From the NCBI GenBank assembly GCA_019915135.1, contig JAHLMK010000003.1, forward strand, positions 2,976,001 to 3,040,000: a DNA stretch of 64,000 bases, written 5' to 3'. The notes beneath the pieces are model-generated. The model searched no databases. It was not told the origin of the DNA and worked only from the letters and a program-made list of their open reading frames with translations. Numbering within the stretch: the first letter of the stretch is position 1; each line of letters starts with the position of its first letter. This stretch comes from Strobilurus pachycystidiatus (Eukaryota > Basidiomycota > Agaricomycetes > Agaricales > Physalacriaceae). Position numbers and translations under genes: made by a program. This document shows, piece by piece, positions 58,187 through 64,000 of this stretch.

Positions 58187-61100
58187 ATGCCCAAGATCCT
58201 ACCCACCCAGCAAGGAAGTTCGCGCGGAACCACCAAACGTTATGCACCAACAAACGTCGGCGACCCATCTCACACACAAGACTGGGAGACAGCGGGAATA
58301 CGGTACAAATCCACGGTACGGTCGTTCTCTAGTCGGACGAGGTTTCTCTCTAATATGCCTTTTTCCAGAAGACTTCTGTTGAATTGCGCTTCCTTGCAAG
58401 GGAACGGGACGACCTCGGCCTGCACCCTGTGACATACGAACGCGCCAAAGTAGACCGAGAGAATCGCGCGGCGCGCCAGGAACTCCGCAAGTGGGATATG
58501 GACCTGGAGAGAGATCCCATCGAGTAAGTCTTGACTGGCATGATCATCGTGTAGGGGGTTGACACGTCGAACAGCCCGCCCCCACTCAAATTTCTCATTG
58601 ATACACACGAGCATAGCTTCACCGTCCTCCACGCAGATTCACTTCCGCCACTTCCGGGGAAGCCACCGAGCCACGAGAGGCGCCGAATACGTAGCATCGA
58701 GCCTGAACTCCTTGTCGGTTGTTACTGGTCCATCAACGCTATTCCTTACACCGGATTTCTTCCTTGCGATGCATACCGGGTGTGCTTCAATGATTCACTT
58801 TTCGCCTGCATCTTCCAGCGCAAATGGGAGATAGCCACGCAGCCCAACCAGGACGGAACTTGGCAGCTAGATCCCCGGACCATCGAACAGTGGCGAATGC
58901 TTGAAAGAATCCTCCTGACTTTGAGAGAAATCTTGAGTCGTCTGTTGGGCGGTCGCTTGAGTCCACAACATCTTGCAGCTCCAGGCCCAGCCAATTATCT
59001 CTATCACCGACCCCTAGCCGACCCCATTGTCCTGCAGAAACGGTTGATTCGCAGTCGTTGGGCCTTTGTGCTGCTTGGTGCCGAGATCTCCTACTTATAC
59101 GCTCCGTTTTTTCCAAAACCACAGATGGTTGACGACTTGGCGCAGGAAATTGGGTTGGCCTTTCCTGGTGATGATGCTGCGGTGCAGGACATACTGCAAT
59201 GCTGGATTTTCCTGCCCTCCACAGGTTTCTACAAAACCGCGCCGGCGGGGGGTTACAACAAGAGCGACGGGCGAACATGTGTACCTCGCTTCGGTGTTTT
59301 CGTCAACGCACAGACAACGGACATCTCTCGTGGCTTCTGGCATTACGAATGCTTTCGGGTGCCTGTTTGGTTCTGGTGGGGCAATCGCGTTCATACCCTC
59401 TCGTCTTCAGATGCTTTCTTCACACGGCGGTATGGATTTCACAAAGAGACAGTCAAGACATACCTTGCCATGGATGCACGTCCTCTCAAAGAACTTGAAG
59501 CCGGCATGTACTTCGAGAAAGTTCGCTTCACCCGTGGCTTTCACCATCCGTTCAGTCGTGCCAAGCAGCTGATCACCGCCACATCAGACTTTGCGCCACA
59601 AACCGATGAGACCTGGAGCGATTTTTTCGTCCGACGGGAAAGAACGATCCTGGGTATGATCGTTCCATCCTTGCAGAAAGCTGTCCTACATGAGCGCCAG
59701 CAGCAGGCCGAACTTCGAGGATTTCAAGCTCCTTCACGCGTCTTCCAGTGGAAACTACGAATGACCACTGTGGCTGGAACATCACACATGTCGCATCGCG
59801 TACGCGTCTTGGTTGGGGCTCACAAAGCCGGGCGCGTTTGGGCCGAGTTCCTCCCGACCCAGCGGGTATATTGCGCGACTTTTGATGAGTGGGATTTGTG
59901 CGAAGAGTTGAGCTTGGAGCAAGAGGCTGCTGTCCTGCCGCTCAGACAGATCGTCGATGGTGTCTCGGACGGCAATGATGCAGGGTGCCTCGACGCTATG
60001 TTGGAGGATGTAGGAAGTGGTGATGGGGGTATGGAAAACGGTGTTGAGTTTGCCGGTCCTTGCTCAGCGACCGAACCCACCGAATTTGACGTTCTAGCCC
60101 TGGAGGAGGGAGAGATTGACGAGGAATATGCTCCTCTAATGTCACATGGCGAATATCGTCGACTATTTGCTTTGCATCCACCAGCTCTCCAGACGCGGAA
60201 CATCGATGTCCTCCCCTTTGGTGGCATTCTCACTCAGATCCACGGGATGCTGCTTCCACCTTCCCTCTTCCTGCCTCCTTCATGTGCAGCTCCACTCCCT
60301 CTATCTTCAGCCACTAGTCCCCACTATAAACGCTGCCGGCGATTCTTGGCATGTGGTTATGGCGTGCATGATCCGAACTATTCACTGTCCCATGGGTCGT
60401 TGGAAGATCTCGAGGGATACTTGGACCTTTATTCACACTACACTGGGCACGGTAACACTCTACCGCCCAATCCTCTGGCACAATTCTGCGATCTATCCAC
60501 ACCCCATGCATCTCCTCTACGGCCACAGGTTCTGAACCAAACCGTGATTACCAAGTTGTCTTACACATTCCTGGAAGAGAGTGTCTACCAGATTGTCTTG
60601 GTCGACTGCCCAGCCCTTGAGGATCTGCGGATTCTCGTCTTTCGTGCCACGGACGTTATCTTATTCTTGCGACAGATTTCGTACCGTACGCCGGAGGATG
60701 CTTTAACGATGCTCACAAGCTTAGGCATTCGATTCTCCTTGGCAATAGAAGCAGTTGGGCACCGCCTTGAGCGCCCTCTTCCCGTTTCGGTTATTCCGAC
60801 ACGACATCACCCTTTCCGGCCTACAGTATACGACTATCAGCAATACCTTGCTCGTCGTACGGCACTTCTATCGCACACCAGTGTACTGCGGGCGGCGTTG
60901 ATGGCAGGAAAGATATTCTGGCGGCTTGCCATGGAACATGTAGAAGACTCATCCATCATCCTGACGGGTCCAGGGCGCAAGGTGGAGGTTACAGGTCAAC
61001 GATCCACTCTCGCAAGTGGCGTGGTACTGTGCGAGGAACGATTGACAGACGACCAGATTGACATCATCTGTGGGGTCTATCGTGTCGTGGATGCCCGCTA

Positions 61101-61359
61101 TCCACATGATCCTGCATACATATCCTGGTTCCCTCGCCAAGGTGGATGGCGGGCCAGTGGTTTCAATGTTGGCATGTGGACGGAGGACGCTGAGTCGTGG
61201 TATCAGTCTCGGGTCAAATCCTACCTCAACGCGGAGAAGGGTCCTCTAAAACAAGGAGATTGGGAGCGGAGTCTCAGGCTGAATAGGGAGGCAAAGAAGG
61301 TGGCACATGGGCTGAACGTGTTTTGTGAAGAGAAACTGGCTCCTTACGTTCACTCATAG
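58187..61359 (+). CDS. Large Agaricomycete-type protein of unknown function
   Basis: About 970 residues. Two short first exons (MPKILPTQQGSSRGTTKRYA from 58187; KTSVELRFLARERDDLGLHP) precede a very long exon that is open to 61359. Visible segments are RKWEIATQPNQDGTWQ, WAFVLLGAEISYLYAPFF, GFHKETVKTYLAMDARPL, an acidic middle (LALEEGEIDEEYAPL), and a C-terminal block PTVYDYQQYLARRTALLS, VLRAALMAGKIFWRLAMEHV, TDDQIDIICGVYRVVDARY, ISWFPRQGGWRASGFNVGMW, TEDAESWYQSRVKSYL. The C-terminal block is one I associate with a large expanded family in mushroom genomes with no assigned function. No enzymatic motif is obvious. Its single long exon contrasts with the intron-dense neighbours and could reflect a retroposed or mobile origin. 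Confidence 0.72.
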
Positions 61360-61673
61360 CATCCAAGGCATTTTGTTGTATTGTTGTGTGTTGTACTCAT
61401 ATGTATTGCTTGAATTGTATGCTCTTAGGCTGGATGGACGGGCACCTGTGCTGAGCGCGCGAGCGGGAATCTGTAACTGGGGGCACAAATACTCGTGTCC
61501 GCCAGCGGTGTAGTGAGGTCTGCTCGGAGAAACCTGGATGCGCCGGCCCGAGATGGTTAGCCCGCCGGCATATTGGTAGGATGCTGCAGGCGGAGTTTGA
61601 GGTAAACGCTCGCATCAAAGACACTGCCACCCATCCTAGGTTGACTTCGATCTAACCGTACTCCTCAGCGGAG
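61360..61673. other. Intergenic, no gene seen
   Basis: About 310 bp between two plus-strand genes. It is GC-rich in its second half and contains CTGGGGGCACA (about 61480), which recurs at about 62586 beside the 43-bp repeats. Confidence 0.4.
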
Positions 61674-62451
61674 ATGTCGTACCCATCTACTAATCACCAA
61701 AAACCCTACGTCTCTCCTCCTCGACCGCCTGTGAATCGGGGTGCCTATCGAGCACCAAGGATTATGCCTCGGCCGACCGGCAGTCTTGCTGCCATGACCG
61801 CCAGTAAAGGATACGGGGCTGTCCCAGAACCGTCAGAGGGGGAAGTCGCGAAAGACTCGTTGCGCGCCTTGATTGAAAATCTATCCGAGCTCCACGAGAG
61901 ACTGTGTATAATGTTCCCAAAAGGTGTGAGATTCGACTTTCACCTGTCACTGGGAACTGACGTCTCTAGGAAAAGCCACCACCCGTTCTCAAGAGGCCAA
62001 ACCTGACCGCAAGGACGAGTCTGGGGAAGATGGTGACTTTGAAGCCAGTGCGCGCGAACTACACCCGGACCTAGTCAAGTGGATGGAGAAGACAGGGAGG
62101 TCTGAGCGCAGATGGACGAACTGTTTCCATGCACTTGGGGTGGATTCTCCGGTCAAATTACGCTTTCTGGCTCAGGGTGAGCAAGCACTTCCTCATGATG
62201 TTATCTGACTAACCAGTTGTGGCGCAGTGCTCATTGAAGACCAAGACAGCAGTGCCTGCGACGGTCCCATCACAGAAGCGGTGTGGAATGTGTTCATAAA
62301 GGCCTTCCCAACCTTGGACGAACCCAACGAAGAGTACAAGCTGAGGGATGACCTGCGGGACCTGCTTCGCGATGATGAACTGCTGGTCGAAGACATTCAA
62401 GAGAAGGCAGAGGACGAGGAGGAGGAGAGACGCCTGCACATCGGGAAATAG
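61674..62451 (+). CDS. Small protein of unknown function, coiled-coil tail
   Basis: About 190 residues in three exons. It starts MSYPSTNHQKPYVSPPRPPV (61674); a disordered Pro-rich part leads to a helix (DSLRALIENLSELHERLCIM). Exon 2 gives SARELHPDLVKWMEKTGRSE and CFHALGVDSPVKLRFLAQ; exon 3 gives WNVFIKAFPTLDEPNEEYKL and a very acidic tail (EKAEDEEEERRLHIGK). Not recognised. Introns near 61919 and 62175 are normal GT...AG. Confidence 0.58.
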
Positions 62452-62843
62452 AGAATAGAACAAACCGCGATATCTAATAAAGTTGTATATGCAATATCAT
62501 AGTACAGTGAATCTGCGTTACAGGCGTATGGACAACAAACAAGCCGCGGGCAGGTTTGGGGGAGTCGGTAGCGCCCATGTTTCTCCTGGGGGCACATTGA
62601 TTAGGAATGCTGCCAGGCATAAGCTGGTCTGTCAGCAGACTCATAAGGATTGCGGGCAGGCATGAATCAGTCTGCGAGCAGATTCATCAGAAATGGCGGC
62701 AAGTGTGGATGGACTGGTCAGCAATTCAGGAGTCATCATTGACAAGAAAGATAAACATTGAACAGTGGGTAAGATAGAACATAGATGTACAATTCTGAGA
62801 TAGCTAAGTTGGAATACATATTTGTAGGGGGTCGGGTCGGGTC
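62452..62843. other. Intergenic between convergent genes, with repeats
   Basis: About 390 bp between the stops of a plus-strand and a minus-strand gene. It holds the degenerate 43-bp repeat listed separately; nothing else is seen. Confidence 0.45.
62597..62724. repeat. Degenerate 43-bp tandem repeat, three copies
   Basis: Units start at 62597, 62640 and 62683 (43, 43 and 42 bp). They share the plan T-T-x-ATxAGxAATG, then GGCAGGCAT-like, then TCTGxxAGCAGA. Copies 1 and 2 match at about two thirds of positions by eye; copy 3 is more diverged. Copy 2 contains CGGGCAGGCA, also found in each 122-bp repeat at 39475-39840. Confidence 0.6.
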
Positions 62844-64000
62844 TCACGCATTATTTTTGTCGCCATCTTCATCTTCTTCTGCATCCTCGTCTTCCTCACA
62901 CTGATGATCGATGGTCAGCTCCTTCGCGTTCTCGAGCTCTGTTTTGATGATGTGCCACTCCTGCTTGATCGCGGTCCCGGCGTCTACTCGATCCTTGTCA
63001 TGCTCGTTCGCGCTGTGTCCATCTGCGTGCTCTTCCTGCCTGATCTTGACCATCTCACTGGTTATCGCAGCCCAAACACCTGGTGTGAATATGAGTCCGG
63101 TCCGGCCAGTGGACTCGAAGGGATGTGACCACTCACGTTGACTCCTCTGGAGACTGGTGGCGAAGGATTTCACCTTCGCTATAAGAGATTGTCAAACAAA
63201 GTTCAAGTTGTGTACCGTGAGAAAGAAGCGTACCATTGGCGTCGTCCAATTTCTTGTTTGCAATGTCGCGAGACCGGTGCATTTCTTGCTCTAGGTAGCC
63301 AACGTCTTGCCGAAACTTCTCAGTCAATACTGAGGGGCATGAGACGGAAGTCAAATGTGTGCGAGGCCTAGGCCAAAGAGCTTGCCTTGAGACTTGCGGA
63401 GTTCCTTCTCCAATTGCCTCGTCTTCACTAAGTATGACCGGAATGGCTCATCAGAGGTGAGTCGTGAAGATAGTAAGGGAAAACTCACCATTGGCTGCCT
63501 CGAGTTTGGCTGCACTGTCACCTGGGTGTGGAAATTCAGTACAATATAGACTCTAGACTAAAGGTTCTCACCAAGGGCCTCTTGCGTGGCGCTCTCATGT
63601 TTCGCCTTGGTAGCGTCTAGCTCTAGCCTTAACGATTTTGAAAGTTCTAGTATAAGTAAGGTTAGTATGTTTAATGGAAACGCATAGGATGGACAGGACC
63701 TTGCGCCTTTTCCAAGTCATTCGTCAAAACTCGAACCTGGTCCGTGGATTGCTGGAGGTCAGTACGCAGGGAATCAACATCGCGTTGCAAGTCTGAGTTG
63801 TCGCCTAGGTTATAAGTTGGTCAATTGGCAGGAAGGAGACGGCGCACAACAACATACCGTTCAATACTTGCACTTGAGTGCGAAGGTCTTGAAGAGTTCC
63901 TGAGAATCAAACTTGAGTGTGGGACGATACAGCAAGGATGGAGCCAGTGGAACCTGCTAGCTCTTCAGACCTTCGGGCCTCAAGCGCGGCAAGCCGCCTC
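62844..64000 (-). CDS. Coiled-coil protein, 5' part beyond the window
   Basis: Partial gene; the start lies past 64000. It is made of many short exons, read from the window edge: RRLAALEARRSEE, GTLQDLRTQVQVLN, DNSDLQRDVDSLRTDLQQST, LSKSLRLELDATKAKHESAT, DSAAKLEAAN, VKTRQLEKELRKSQ, LTEKFRQDVGYLEQEMHRSR, EVKSFATSLQRSQ, and a longer last exon VWAAITSEMVKIRQEEHAD ending in an acidic tail (EEDEDAEEDEDGDKNNA) at 62844. Heptad-like Leu/Ile spacing throughout indicates a long coiled coil. Several exons end in -AN or -LN just before the donor, as if copied from one another. No motor or SMC head is visible, so the function is unknown. Confidence 0.65.

Overview
The window comes from a filamentous basidiomycete, most likely an Agaricomycete (mushroom-forming fungus). 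The genes are cut by many introns of about 48 to 60 nt with GT...AG ends and pyrimidine-rich acceptors. Spacers between genes are short. The gene content is typical of the group: Zn2Cys6 regulators with a long last cysteine spacing, P450s, F-box and MYND proteins, KDZ transposon-associated proteins and a TET/JBP dioxygenase. All gene models were spliced by eye, so boundaries of individual exons can be off even where the gene identity is firm.

Region 1 (0.3-18.5 kb) is a metabolic and regulatory stretch. It holds two related Zn2Cys6 transcription factors at its two ends, a YjbQ/UPF0047-family enzyme, two cytochromes P450 on opposite strands, prephenate dehydratase (phenylalanine synthesis), the pre-mRNA 3'-end factor Yth1/CPSF30, a small unknown protein and two Ser/Arg/Pro-rich unknown proteins.

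Region 2 (19-36.5 kb) is core eukaryotic machinery: a large single-pass membrane protein, the Rho GTPase Rac1, a zinc-finger protein, eIF3b (Prt1), an Sls1-like mitochondrial protein that diverges from eIF3b across 51 bp, the ribosomal RNA methyltransferase Spb1, and a putative 78-residue mitochondrial protein.

Region 3 (36.5-40.2 kb) is gene-poor and repeat-bearing, with a 12-bp tandem repeat and three copies of a 122-bp tandem repeat.

Region 4 (40.2-62.5 kb) is an accessory block. It has two F-box proteins and a MYND-finger protein, followed by a mostly same-strand run: a GRF-like zinc-ribbon protein, a cysteine-cluster protein, a coiled-coil protein with heptad repeats, a KDZ-transposase-superfamily protein with CxC5 and CxC6 cysteine clusters, a TET/JBP 2-oxoglutarate/Fe(II) dioxygenase (5-methylcytosine oxidation family), a chromodomain protein, and three large or small proteins of unknown function. 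A transposase-like protein, a DNA-demethylation-type enzyme and a histone-mark reader within about 6 kb is the most interesting feature of the window. The TET/JBP gene carries an apparent one-base frameshift at a run of six C. The block is followed by a degenerate 43-bp repeat.

Region 5 (62.8-64.0 kb) is the 3' part of a coiled-coil protein gene built from many short exons; it runs off the window.
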